Shown in pieces: positions 45,301 through 56,743 of a DNA stretch of 64,000 bases (the first letter of the stretch is position 1; every line of letters begins with the position of its first letter). A program made the translations under genes and the position numbers. The stretch comes from Priapulus caudatus (lineage: Eukaryota; Priapulida; Priapulimorpha; Priapulimorphida; Priapulidae). The notes below the pieces were generated by a model. The model did no database searches and was not told where the DNA came from. It was given only the letters and a program-made list of their open reading frames with translations. Location: assembly GCF_000485595.1 (NCBI RefSeq), contig NW_014577090.1:625650-689649 (forward strand). The letters run 5' to 3'.

Positions 45301-48300
45301 TGCTTAACACTTTCAAATTCATGTATAGTAAAAAGATTAAATTGAAAAGGTCAGTGTGCATTTGAATTCTGCTGGTCCAAAAGATTGATTTAATCGGTGC
45401 TGCTATCATTTATAGCTGTTTCTCTCAACTCGACTGTTATATTTGATTGTAGGCTGGCTTTGTGATAAACACTTGTGGCATGAACTACTAAGGACGTATG
45501 CTAATTAGTGATAGACCAGTATTGAAATAGAGTCATACAAATATCATATAAATTGTTTTGTAAAAATTCTAGTAACGTCTAGAATTCTTGAAACTCATGA
45601 ACAGCTAGCAAGTATTTTATGTTCACTTTTGATGGAGCTTGGCTTTAGGGCAAATGCCATTCTAAATTTACGTGTCTAGATTTTAAACTTGAACTATGGT
45701 GGTGTGTTTTACTTTTGTTATAAGTCTTTATAATTGTGTTCTGCTGTAAATTTCAGCAACAGCTACAATTTTATTTGGCTACAATTAGAGTGAAATACTT
45801 ATAATTCAGCCATACACACTAGTGATATTGCAAGTGGCTCATTATATTAGCATTTTCATTTTTAGCTCAGCTGACGAAGTCAGATGCAGCTTGTAGAATC
45901 GCATGATTGTCCGTTCGTCCGTGCGTCCGTTAACAGTTGGGCACAAATCTTAACTGCCCGACGTACGGTCTTGATATTCGGGACGTCGGGGGGGGGGGAT
46001 CGCGAAAAGGACTCGGGATGTCGAATTTAGGGGTCAAGGCCTCAAGGGTCAAAGGTCAAGATGTGTCAATGGAGGGGGAATATTTCCCCCTTAACTTAAG
46101 GTATAGGAGGAAATCAGGGGTCGAAATTAGATTTTTATTATGGTATCCATTCGGGATACCAGGTATTGAAATCTGGTATTCCCCCCCAAAAGATCTGGTA
46201 TCCCATTTTTTGGATAGTAATTTCAACAATTGTTTGCCTTCAATTCTCATCACTCGCGTTCATTTTACATACGCCTCCACAGTACACTGCAGACGTAATA
46301 ATTGTCTAGACGCATTAGCTGCGTTCACACGATATACACGGCCTCGCTGGTTCCGTACTTATCTGGTGCTGAATCCTGATTTTGACGATTTTTTTTTTAC
46401 TATCTTGGCAGGATACCAAGCATTGAAATCTGGTATCCAACACAAGAATACTATTCCGCGAATATCGGGCTACCGCTAATTTCGACGCCTGGAAATACGG
46501 AATTGCGGCACAAATCTCAACGGCTCGACCTACGCTCTTAATATTCGGTGTATAGTGTGATGGGGAGGTCACAGGTCAAAGGGCAGTGGGGGAAAGGTCA
46601 GATATCAGACATTTTCTGAGGACATGGTCTCACGGACCGAGTGCAAAACTTTTTTGTTTCAGCACTGACCTACCGTTTTTATCACTTTATTGAAAGGACC
46701 ATGAAATCTACTTTCCGCTGACATGCGAAGAGTAAGTGTCTGATAACCTTTTGACACTCAAGAGGAGGGTTAAACATGGATTTGTTGACTGTTAACAAAG
46801 GACTGAACTGCTTTTGCTATTAGAGCTCCCTCCACCCTCCCCCCACCACCACCACTACGCTCGCGCTCGACGCATATCCATGATAACGTTAATATAGCGA
46901 AGTCATTTAAAGTTACACAGATATCTTTATTACTGTACTACCGGTATAGCAAAGCCTATCAACGCGGTGGCGGGAGGGCGCACTTGATTCGGTTGCCAGT
47001 GAGTTTATCAGAAGAATACCCGGCTACAGTAGGGTCCCTGTATACAGAGAGTTGCGCCAACTCAGGATTTGACGCCATGTTGTTTCCAAATGGATCCACA
47101 CCGCTGCCGCTTAAGTACAGCGCTGTATGGATACGCTGTACAATATTCCGTAGTAATTAATTAGACTAATCGTGCTTCAATAAACTCAAAATTTACAAAG
47201 ATTATAGCTAAGACATGTGTCTATGTGTATCTAGATTTCTAGAAATGTAACTCAAATTGTTCGCACCATATGATAATTTAATTGTACACTTTCTTACGGC
47301 CATAGCCGTGCATATCTATTTGGAAACAACATGTCATCCAGCGACCACGTGACCGATAGTTTTCCGACTCGTCATGGCGCAACTCTCTGTATATATAGGA
47401 ACCCTAGGCTACAGTACACATCAGTTGAGCGCTGTCGCTCTGCGGCACTTGTTCTGAACAAGGTTTCTTCTGAAGGAAAATTAGACGAAGGAGTTAATGT
47501 CCAGTTTGGGGAAAAAACGTGCATGATGGGTTCAAAAGCGTGCGATAGGCACGCATGCGGACGCTGCAGGCGGATGCAGGGGAGAGGAACCCCCTCTCAC
47601 GGGGGGGGGGGTCTGTAGGGTCTTCCCTAGCAAAAATTTAAAAATTTGAATGTCTCGGACTGCATTTGAGGCACCTTGAAAATGGCGACATTAAATTTGA
47701 CAACGGCGGTGCGCCACTGTGCCTCGTATGTATACATGGTTCGCACAGTCCTTGAAAAGTCCTTGAATTTGAGGGGAGTCCTTGAAAAGTCCTTGAATTT
47801 GAGGGGAGTCCTTGAACAGTACTTGAATTTAGTAAATGTTGATTTTGTGCTTGAAAAGTGCTTGAATTTCATGAAAATGTCCTTGAATTTCATGAAAATG
47901 TCCTTCAATTTTTAGAAAGAATCCTTGCCTGTAATAAAAAGAAATTTTCTACCATCAATAATGTGCAAACCTCAATAAAAATTGCGTTAAATGAGCTTAA
48001 AAAGCTATAGACACGATAGACAGTTAAATGATGATCATAAATTACAGTAAGTCAGTAAAATCGGTCAGTAAAATCAGTCAGTAAATCAAGGTAAGTTGTA
48101 GAAGTGACAGTGTTTAGAAGGGTTTATTAATGTGATCCAGGTAAGTTTTAGAGGTGACATGCAGTGATTAAGAATGGGGTTATTAAATTAATCCAGGTAT
48201 GTTTTGTTCTATGTATGAATTCCGATAAAATTTCTGATAAAATGTCCTTGAAAAGTTCTTGGGAAAAATTTTAGTCCTGTACGAATTATGTTACATATCA

Positions 48301-51244
48301 ATTGGTGACACTATCGAGTGCAGTTGTGATGATAATGTGGTAAAGAAAGCCAAGTAGTTGAATGGTTAACATTGCATAAGTGGCAGGGTTCTCCAAGGGC
48401 ACTTATAGCCTGGCCGCCCGCCAGGCTATGGTCGAGCCCCGCCACCTTCAAATGCACCCGCCACGCTAAATACCATAGCCGCCATGCTGGTGTATACACG
48501 TTGTTCTCGATGCTACAGTCACCTAACTCACCTTATCCCTATGCCATATTATCCCCTATACATATATCCCCTATACCAAAATTAATCTATGGTGTATAAC
48601 CTTTTGCTTTAAATATTTTTCCATCGGAACTGACAATAAATCCCAACCAACTGGTGTAGGTTAGCTGGCACAATAATGTTCATTTTCATACTTCAAATCC
48701 GAGTGTTTTCTAGCTCATCAAGAAATCTTAATCGTGAATTAAATCGTGAATTAATTTCCAACGGCATTATTACGGGGCAGGTAACCCAGTCTAACACGAG
48801 GTAGAGTAGACTGGTACACTTACCGACCACTCCTGCCATTGTCAATGGTGACAAAAAATTTGTTATTTATTTATGAGAGGTGAACTCGATTTGGAACCAG
48901 CAAACCAGCAAATTCACCCCTACATTTAGGTATTTTTATTCCTTTAATTATTTTGAATTTTCCGATGGTTTTGCCCATGCAAAACAAACATTTTCACCCC
49001 ACATGCAGTGCTTCAAATTTACACACAACAGAGTGTCCCAGATTGCATCTCATAGCTTCTTCAATTCAAAAATTTCCTGGGGGGGGGCATGCACCCGGAC
49101 CCCCCTAGCACTGAGTACCACCCCATGCTATAATTTTAAAGCTTGGAGAACCCTGAGTGGTATGTCTTAGTTTTTGTGGCTTGTGAAATCATTATCTATC
49201 TGAATGCATGGTAAGTGTATGTAAATAGGTAGTAAGTGTTGGGCATGTGTAGACACGGGTCTGTTTGTTTGCATCATCATCCAGCTTTGCTGCTGTGGGA
49301 ACACACCGGGCAGCATGAAATATTAGTGGCTACCCGGCTGTAGAAATTGATTTTTTATTTAAACTGTGAGATTTTTGAGTGAGCAATGCGTATTGATCCG
49401 CAAAACTGGTCATGCCCACTTATTTAAGTGGATGTTGGTGTGGAGGCACAATAGTTTGGCATATCAATATATATTGTTGAACATGCAGTGGTTGGTAGCA
49501 CCACAATCTTAGTGACATGTCACATGTGGTAGAGTAGTTAATTAATAATTATTGGCAAAGATCTCTGCTTTTTTGAAAAGCACGTCGTGTATTTTAATGA
49601 CGTGGAGTAGATGGTTGTACCAACAGTGTTTTCACTGTTTTGTACAGCATAGTTGTGCTACTGGGACCCTAATCCATGAACCGGCATGACTGCAGAGATG
49701 GGCGATTCCATACGTGTCGGACGGGACATTTTGATGTGTTCTTTAAGCATTTTTTACAGTTGTTCATGTCAGATTTTAGAAATATATCTAACAATATAAA
49801 CATTATTATATCATGTATAATTTAAATTGCAACTTGAAAACAATCGTTCAATAATTGTTTGAACTGAGAGAACCACACAAAGTCATGTGTCGGACGGGGA
49901 CACCAAGTGGACATACAGTTTTTACATCAGAAGATATGCTGAAACTTCTGTTCCATTACTAACAGGGTAAATCAGGCACCCATGCAGAACCACCACAGAT
50001 ACACAATCTTTCTTTCTGTCTTTTACTTTTCATCGCCTAATGGACAGTTTTTTCTTGTGAAGCACTTATTTCATGTGGTGGACGGGACAATGATAATGTG
50101 TCGGACGCGACGTATTTGTCTACACATTGTTTCATGCCTGTATTTGTACATTTACCAGGGCTGTGTCTATCTTTCATATAAACATTAACACTTATATAAA
50201 CATTCTTGAAATTAACATTGAATTGTATTTGAAAACGTTTTAGGATTTTTATAGAAGTTCACAATCTCATAATTTACATAAAACATTTTTCTAAAAAAGT
50301 TCCATTTTACAAAGTACTAATATTAACTTGATTGACTGCAACCATATCAAGATTCACAGTTTCACAAAACAAAATAGTTAAATTAGGTTTAGGGTGTTGA
50401 GAAAATAATAGCATATCATTTTTAGGTGAAATGATAATTTTATTTTCCTATGTTCATGGAATCGCCCAGATGCTCCATGAGACCAGACATGACATCGTCA
50501 GACCCACCCTGCCTAAACAGCTTTGTTGCATTAGAGTGGGCAAGGCAGGGACACGGATGCCCTGTAAAGTTGTGTGTGCGTGCGTGAGTGCGTGTGTGTG
50601 TGCACGGATGTGTGTGTTTGTATAGTGGCCAGTGTAAACATATATCCTAGCTGTATCCTATATATGATATGTAGCCTATCTGCTATCTTAGCATTGATAC
50701 TCATCTCACACAGATTGACTTGGCATATTAATCATGCTAGCTTATATATCCTTTTAAGCTCTAGGGACAGCCTACAGCATCGCAGGGCATGTTAAACACT
50801 GCAGCTTGCACATTACATGTTTTGGGACAGGCTACATAGTCAGACATATTAACCATGTGCTCGTGTATTACACATTGACTATGCAATTGCAAGCTTGTAC
50901 ATTACTGGTCTGAGAGTGCCCTACTGCATAGGTTGGCATATTAAACATAGAAGCCCGTCTGTTACACAATGACCATGCAAGACTGTATCTTACAGCTCTA
51001 GGGGCAGCCTATGGTACAGCGAAGTCTGGCACTGGCATCGCGGCGATGTCGGTGATGCGACCTGAGTTGGTGATGAAGTCGATCATCCCTGTAGTCATGG
51101 CGGGTATCATTGCCATCTATGGCCTCGTCGTCGGAGCCTTGATAGCTAACGGCATCAAGGCTGGAGGGGAAGGCGGCTACACACTATTCAAGTGAGTGTT
51201 CTCACACCGTTCGAGCGAGTGAAGACTCTGTATTCTGTACGAGT

Positions 51245-51307
<63 letters not shown>

Positions 51308-53188
51308 GTATGTGTGTGCATGCGCCTGCGTATCCATGTATGTGCGTGAGTGTGTGTGCGTTCTCGTGCGTATGTGTGTGTCTGTGTGTGTGTGCATGCG
51401 CCTGCGTATCCATGACGTATGTGCGTGAGTGTGTATGGAGAGGATATAAAACCTGTTATTGTCAAGGCACTGGTGAGTAATGCAGAGTGTAATGCTAGCG
51501 AGAGGATAGTCACAGCATAACTACTGCTTTGCTCCATGTGTACGTGATTGAATTAAGGTTACTGACTAAGTGTTTCTTGCATCAGTGCGTGTTGGTGTGA
51601 GGGCTACTGACGTCAGTGTTTCATATGCGTGTGTGTGTGTGTGTGTCTGTGTGTGCGTGCGTGCGTGCGTGCCCCGTGTTCACGTGCGAGACCGAGTGGC
51701 TGGCTGGTGGTTACAGACTGTGTTTCTTTCTTGCATGTGTGTACACTTGGCTATGAGGGCTACACTCATTGTTTCTCATGTGTATATATGTGCACTCGTA
51801 CGTGTACATGCCTAGGTGGCTGAGTGAGTGATGGTTACAGATGTTATTTCTTGTGTGCGTGCATGTAGCTGTTAGGGTGACTGTCACAGTGCCTCCTATG
51901 TGGGTATGCACGCAGGCATGTGTGCATGCGTGTGTGCGTCCGTGCGCGCTTGTGTGTGTGTATGACTAGGTGATCAGATGGTAAGTGACCTGTGTTTCTT
52001 GGATGATGTACCATGTGTAATTGCATGGCTGGATGGTGATTACAAATAGTGTTAACATGTTTATCAGGAGTAGATAATAGGGAAGGAGTGTGACTTCAAT
52101 AAACAAGGGAAATTCGTCATTTACTAGCCATTCGCCTACAGTACATTCGCCTAGCATCGTGCGAAATCGTTTTCTCGTATACACCCGCAATCCGGAGATA
52201 CAGACTAAAACGAACGACATGATTATCTATTCTGTTGCCAGCAAACCAATTGTAATGTCTGCCGAACTTGAAACAAAAGGCAGCTACTAACGCACTCTTG
52301 CTCACTCGACGAGGCGGTGTGGCTCGCTAGGAGATTGGACATCGACGCAACACTCAGCGAGATAACCTTTGACCCAGCATACAGCTACATACCGGCATAC
52401 CGGCATACAGCTGGTATGCCTCCCACGCACGCACGCCCACCGCAATCAGCAGCAGCTCCAGCTCCAATCTCCCAGCGAGCCACACCGCCTCGCCGAGTGA
52501 GCAAGAGTGCGTTAGTAGCTGCCTTTTGTTTCAAGTTCGGCGGACATTGCATTTAGTTTGCTGGCAACAGAATAGATAATCGTGTCGTACGTTTTAGTCT
52601 GTATTATCGGATTGCGGGTGTATACGAGGAAACAATTTCATACGATGCTAGGCGAATGTACTGTGTACGATTTGAGTTCAAGTTGGTTGAGTTACACATA
52701 GTAAATCTTAAGTATTCTAAGGCTAGTAAATGACGAATTTCCCTTGTTTATAGTCACACTCCTTCCTTATTATCTACACCTGATGTTTATGCGTGTGTGA
52801 CTGGGTTATGGTTACTGAGAGTGTGTGTGTGTGCGTTTGTGCGTGTGTCTGCACTATGTGCTGTGCATGTGGCTTTGAGCCTGTATAGGATATCATACTG
52901 CTAGTGTTAGTGCTTTCTTCGTTTGTTCCGTGTGTCTTCATGGTTATTTGAGGGCTACTGACAGTGTTTCTCCATGTTTGCAGGGGATTCGCAGACTTTG
53001 GTGCGGGACTTAGCGTAGGATTGAGCGGTTTGGCGGCTGGGTTTGCCATCGGCATCGTGGGAGATGCTGGCGTGAGGGGGACGGCACAGCAGCCTCGACT
53101 CTTCGTTGGCATGATCCTCATCCTAATCTTCGCCGAAGTACTCGGCTTGTACGGACTCATCGTCTCTCTTATCCTAATCACGAAATAG
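42314..53188 (+). CDS. ATP6V0C: V-type H+-ATPase 16-kDa proteolipid subunit c
   Basis: Three exons: 42314-42386, 50996-51191 and 52984-53188 (stop TAG), with canonical GT-AG introns of 8.6 and 1.8 kb. The 157-residue product starts [20 protein letters not shown] and contains [50 protein letters not shown] and [19 protein letters not shown]. It is the c-ring subunit of the V0 sector, which carries protons across lysosomal, endosomal and other membranes. Four transmembrane helices are evident, and the essential carboxylate is Glu141 in helix 4. Length equals the family norm. The exon 2 acceptor is placed at CTTACAG before CTCTAGGGGCAGCC because this restores the conserved SALGAAYG; the next AG downstream would delete Ala-Leu. 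Candidate AATAAA signals lie at 54092, 54197 and 55586. Confidence 0.97.
42591..42653. mobile_element. Tiny palindromic MITE, intron 1
   Basis: About 63 bp with inverted ends GTATGAGCTGTCC / GGACAGCTCTTAC around TTTGCACATGTCGCACATT. A close relative is at 63844-63910. Confidence 0.7.
42656..43371. mobile_element. hAT-like non-autonomous element, intron 1
   Basis: Ends GGTCTAAAGGCCCGCTTATG and the inverse of CTAAAGGCTCGCTCAGGTCGG; both ends share AGGTCGGCC/TGTCGGCCT. Flanked by TCTTACTT at 42648-42655 and 43372-43379 (8 bp). Subterminal ATCGGCGAT/TCGCCGAT palindromes recur at both sides. A 126-codon frame (42864-43244) has no recognised domain and no DDE signature. Confidence 0.65.
43430..43847. 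mobile_element. Fold-back MITE, intron 1
   Basis: The arms are inverted: GTTGTTCCCAAACTTGGAAT on the left and ATTCCAAGTTTGGGTACGAC on the right, with repeated CAATCTTGAGATTG palindromes inside. Possible 5-bp target duplication GAGGT (43425-43429 and 43849-43853). Confidence 0.6.
43927..44070 (+). repeat. Intron 1 long inverted repeat, left arm
   Basis: About 140 bp (AATAATGTCGTTG ... CCAGTTGGTTGGGATTGA) that recur in reverse complement at 48629-48773 with only a few mismatches. Confidence 0.88.
44071..45869. other. Intron 1, nothing recognised
   Basis: AT-rich intronic sequence between the inverted repeat arm and the next repeat. No exon, RNA or repeat boundary supported. Confidence 0.5.
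45870..46590. repeat. Two related copies of a dispersed repeat (intron 1)
   Basis: The block at about 45900-46080 (GTCCGTTCGTCCGTGCGTCC, GGGCACAAATCTTAACTGCC, TCTTGATATTCGG, GGTCAAAGGTCA) resembles the block at about 46500-46600 (GCGGCACAAATCTCAACGGC, TCTTAATATTCGG, CACAGGTCAAAGG). Between them CTGGTATCC/GGGATACCAG motifs repeat. The family is unknown to me. Confidence 0.6.
46591..47740. other. Intron 1, nothing recognised
   Basis: No feature supported. The 95-codon frame at 47331-47618 has no recognisable domain and ends in a G-run. Confidence 0.45.
47745..47917. repeat. TCCTTGAATTT minisatellite
   Basis: Tandem ~31-bp units GTCCTTGAAAAGTCCTTGAA followed by TTTGAGGGGA, two of them near identical (47748-47810), then a degenerate series based on GTCCTTGAATTTCATGAAAA up to 47917. 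Confidence 0.88.
48350..48445 (+). repeat. tRNA-derived SINE-like head (weak)
   Basis: TAGTTGAATGG (48356-48366) fits the pol III A-box TRGYNNARNGG, and GGTCGAGCCCC (48429-48439) resembles a B-box. The A-B spacing (~73 nt) is longer than in most tRNAs, and no cloverleaf can be drawn with confidence. Confidence 0.25.
48629..48773 (-). repeat. Intron 1 long inverted repeat, right arm
   Basis: Reverse complement of 43927-44070. The two arms bracket about 4.6 kb of intron. Confidence 0.88.
48774..49698. other. Intron 1, nothing recognised
   Basis: No gene or element boundary supported. A G-run and CCCGGACCCCCC patch near 49080-49105. Confidence 0.45.
49699..50468. mobile_element. Candidate element with TGGGCGATTCCAT ends (intron 1)
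   Basis: Perfect 13-bp inverted ends, TGGGCGATTCCAT at 49699-49711 and ATGGAATCGCCCA at 50456-50468. A possible 4-bp duplication AGAT is seen if the ends are counted from GGGCG. Inside, the motif GTGTCGGACGGGACA recurs about four times with variation (about 49713, 49887, 50080, 50098). No transposase seen. Confidence 0.55.
50720..51015 (+). repeat. Degenerate tandem repeats abutting exon 2 acceptor
   Basis: CATATTAANCATG...CTTRYACATTAC...CTCTAGGGACAGCCTA units recur at about 50722-50830, 50830-50930 and 50935-51015. The last unit runs across the splice acceptor, so the first ~18 bases of exon 2 (CTCTAGGGGCAGCCTATG) are repeat-like and have a near copy at 50759 (CTCTAGGGACAGCCTACA). Confidence 0.6.
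51250..51450. repeat. TG/GTGC-rich tract, intron 2
   Basis: GTGC and GTGT repeats, including a near duplication of TGTGTGCATGCGCCTGCGTA (about 51313 and 51388). Further TG-rich patches lie at 51628-51672 and 51915-51962. Confidence 0.85.
52065..52782. mobile_element. hAT-type MITE with ~270-bp inverted arms, intron 2
   Basis: Ends CAGGAGTAGATAATA and TATTATCTACACCTG with ATGTTTAT on both sides (52057-52064 and 52783-52790), an 8-bp target duplication. The arms match over most of the element (GAAGGAGTGTGAC, ACAAGGGAAATTCGTCATTT, GAGTGAGCAAGAGTGCGTTA); the unpaired centre holds CCGGCATACCGGCATAC. No transposase. CA...TG ends plus 8-bp duplication fit hAT. Confidence 0.87.
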
Positions 53189-56100
53189 ACAAGGTGCGAC
53201 AGCCATTACTACAGGGACACTTTGCTTAAGCTTTTTCTTATGTTAACCAATTGTTGGCGGGAGGGGAGGGGGGCAGGTATTGTACCTGTGGGCTGGCTAC
53301 AGGCAACATTGATATCACCTGATGGGAAGGTTAGCAACGTCGACTGTGACTACGAATCATGTTAAACATATTGTTCTTCAGCCTTCAGGCTGAAACGCAG
53401 GATCCTTCCAGTATCATCCTCATGATCAAACTAATAGTAAGAACGAAGTGGGTGCATCGTTTGCCGCGTGGGTTGACCGTAATTGTTTATAGTGTAAGCC
53501 CGTTGTTATATTTTGTTGAAACATCTGTTATAGGAGTCATGCATGTAAAGCTAATCAGTTATTAATTTTATTGAGATCCCTGTAGTACATGTGATGCAAC
53601 TGTGGTGTGTTTGGGAAGACAATTAGGGTTAATGAATAACAAGTACGATAACATGAAATTCGGACGAGTAAAGTAGTGTACATGTGTTACTGTGCGATGA
53701 GGCATGAGGTCAGTCATTATTTTGCTATCTATTGTTTGTCATGAGTGTTGCTATCTTGGTTATGCAACATCTCTCGACTTTCGAGTAGTAAGTGAGATAT
53801 GTCGTAGCAGAGGTAATAATTATTTCTCTCTATCACAATGGATGTATAAATTTTCGGTTTCAGTTTGTCAAAGGTAGTGTCGGTAACATTGTGGCAGTGT
53901 CACGCAAGGCGTATATGTTATATGTGTGTATGTGTGTATACGTGAATTCAGCGATACCAGTGGTTGGAACAATGGTTGAACATTCACGCTCATTCCACTA
54001 AAGACTAAGTAATACAGCGCCACACTGACAACCATTTGTTGAGGGTACTAGTACTTCTAGGAATGCCCCTAAAGCAGCTATCAGTCAGGCTAATAAATCA
54101 TCATCATTAGTTTGTGTCTGCAAAAATTGGAAACTATAGAGGCTTGGTCATTCTCTTGAAATTTATCTATTGTGTAGAATCTGTATGTAATATAATAATA
54201 AAAATGTGGATTTAACTATTAGATCATGTTGTTGAAATATTCGCATGGACTGTGCACATGTAATTTGTGAGTATGACATATGTACATGTATAATATATCG
54301 ATATATATATCTATAACACTTTGAAGGTTGGCTGGGGTAACATTACTCATTACCAATGCACTACCCTTACCCAAGTTTGTGAGGGAAAATCGTTAGTCTT
54401 GTCAGTGAATATGAAGCCTGTCTGGTTGGTAGAGTGGAATATTAACATAATTCGGGTACAAAGCATTTTCGTGAGTCGGGGCTGGTACAATTTAAGGTGG
54501 AGATTTGTACATACTATCGCCACTGCGAGGTTGAGAGTTTTTCTCCCGGCTGACAACCTCGTCCATTACTGGAAATGCTTTGTGCCAACGCTGTGGCCTC
54601 TAGGTAACTTTCTGTGCTTCAATACTCGTGTTTCAAACATTCCGTCGATGTAGAAAATTACCAGTGCAGCCATCGTGGTGCAATAATGAGATGGCGCCAC
54701 TGGTTCGTAGAGAGCGAGTGCTCACTTCCAACCTGGTCACACCGTTGTGCAGCTTTCTAATTGGTAAGTGCACGTGTGTGACCAGGAGGTATCTGCGGCT
54801 CCTTCACTGCGAGTCACTCAGGTGGCGTGATCGATGCTTGCGCTGCTGCTTATCCCACCGTGTCCTGGTGTTGCTCGGACGTGCACGTGAGATTTCGGTG
54901 TGTGCCATCTTGTTTTCTTGTCTGTAATCGTTGCTTGAAGGCAGTTGTTGAGTGTGAGCATCTAGTTAAGTCCCAACCACAGAAATAATATAGATAATAT
55001 GTATCTATATTATTTCTATGGTCTCAACACACCATCGCCTGCCAGCGCGTTTCCCAGCCGTGGCCTTGATGTTACTGTAACAACCGCCGGCGTCATGCAT
55101 AGCTCGTGCCAGCTGCGTGTGTGGCAACGCTGGCAGCAGCTAGTGGCGCCGAGCGGGAAACGCGGAGATGATAAACTAGCTTCACGTGATGCCCAGAGAC
55201 TAGTTTTAACTTGACAGCAAAACACGAGGAGACCTGAGATGGTGTTTTTCATTTGTGGCGTCAATCCGTGTCGATTGCAACAACGGCCGATTTAAATGGG
55301 TTACGCTGGCGGTGATGTCACCATCAATTTGCAGTACTGCAGGCGCATTATTACACTGGTGGCGACGTCACCACCAGGTTGCAGCATTGCATCCGTATTG
55401 TTACACCTAAATACTGCAGTATCGAGTTATTTGACCAATCGAATACAATGTGACTGCATGCATGGCTGTGTTGCATGTAACACCGTTATCTGGCCTCTGG
55501 CCCTAATACAGCTCAGCAATCAAACATGGTCATGCACAAATTGTTAATAGTGGAACCCTTGTATTGTATCATGGGACAATTTCGCAATAAAGGCCTCGTT
55601 TTGTCTGTTAATGAAATCTTTTATATTCTAGCAACTGTCCTTAGATGTGTTTGTGCAGATCACGATGCCATTTGCATGCGAAAGTGAAACGTTGAATGTC
55701 ATTAAATAGCGAAGAATCAATTCTTTACGAGTGTTTATTTTAGAATGAGTGACATGATACAAATTGTAGCATGTACAAATTATAGCATTATATTCCTCTT
55801 CATTCAATAGCCAATAGAATTGAGCTAAAAACCACTTTGATATCAACTATTCAAACAGGGACTATACAAATAGTTTACCTACCAGTAACACGTCTTGAAA
55901 TGTTGACATTTATTACTACTTTGATTTAACGAAAGATACGTTCATAGCTGTACAAAACACCTTTTCAGAGAAAATCACAAGTGGGGTGGGGGTCGCTGAC
56001 TCTGTCATTGCTTCCACTTTCTTCCCGACTGACATTTAATGTCACAGTTTTTTCTAGCCAGGTACAGCGGAATTTGCTTTTTGCACTCTTGTCGATTTCC

Positions 56101-56743
56101 AATATTGCTGCTTTGTCTCCCTTCTGAACCCGCTATAAACTAACGTCTAAATAAGCTCACTGCTGATTGCCTATAGGTTTACTTGTATTACTTGTATTGG
56201 CTAATGTCAACGTGCTAAGAACGGCAGAACTGCTAGTGATCAATTTCGTATTACGTACAGCTCAGTGGTTTCGTACCACAATGAGTGTTATGGTCACACG
56301 CAACGGGTTTTGTCGGATCACGCGAATATATAGGATTACGACAGAACATGTATAAACACAAATGAATACAGTGCTTTGGACAGAAGATTCTTATTGAATA
56401 TACCGAAGAGAGTTAAAATACACTTTACATTCTTAACCTTACCCCCCTCCCCAAAACTTTTCTCATCGAATTTAGATGCTTCACAAAATCGACCACAGGG
56501 CTGTCAAATCCGAGAAAAATCCTCATCCCTGTATAACCAAGGAGGCAGTGACACAGCAGTGATAATGTGACGGTCACATACTTGCATCGTTTGCATCTAT
56601 TTATCACTACTACTGGGCCAGTTACGCCTCAACGCTCGGTCCACATCCCTCACGAAGCACTAGCAACTAGAACACGAAGCAACTAGTGCCTGTAACTCGC
56701 GACGTCACTACGGCAACCACGACAGCTTGTGATTGGTTGGATC
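53189..56743. other. Convergent 3' regions of ATP6V0C and TRAP1
   Basis: Holds the 3' UTRs of both genes and about 2 kb of unassigned sequence. AATAAA occurs on the plus strand at 54092, 54197 and 55586. On the minus strand TTTATT occurs at 55909 and 55734 and the variant TTTAAT at 56035. A hairpin of AATATAGATA/TATCTATATT lies at about 54985-55017. No further gene recognised. Confidence 0.55.

Noticed and set aside
51000-51001. Alternative exon 2 acceptor at CTCTAG before GGGGCAGCC
   Set aside because: It stays in frame but deletes Ala-Leu from the conserved SALGAAYG. The upstream CTTACAG (50989-50995) gives the standard protein.
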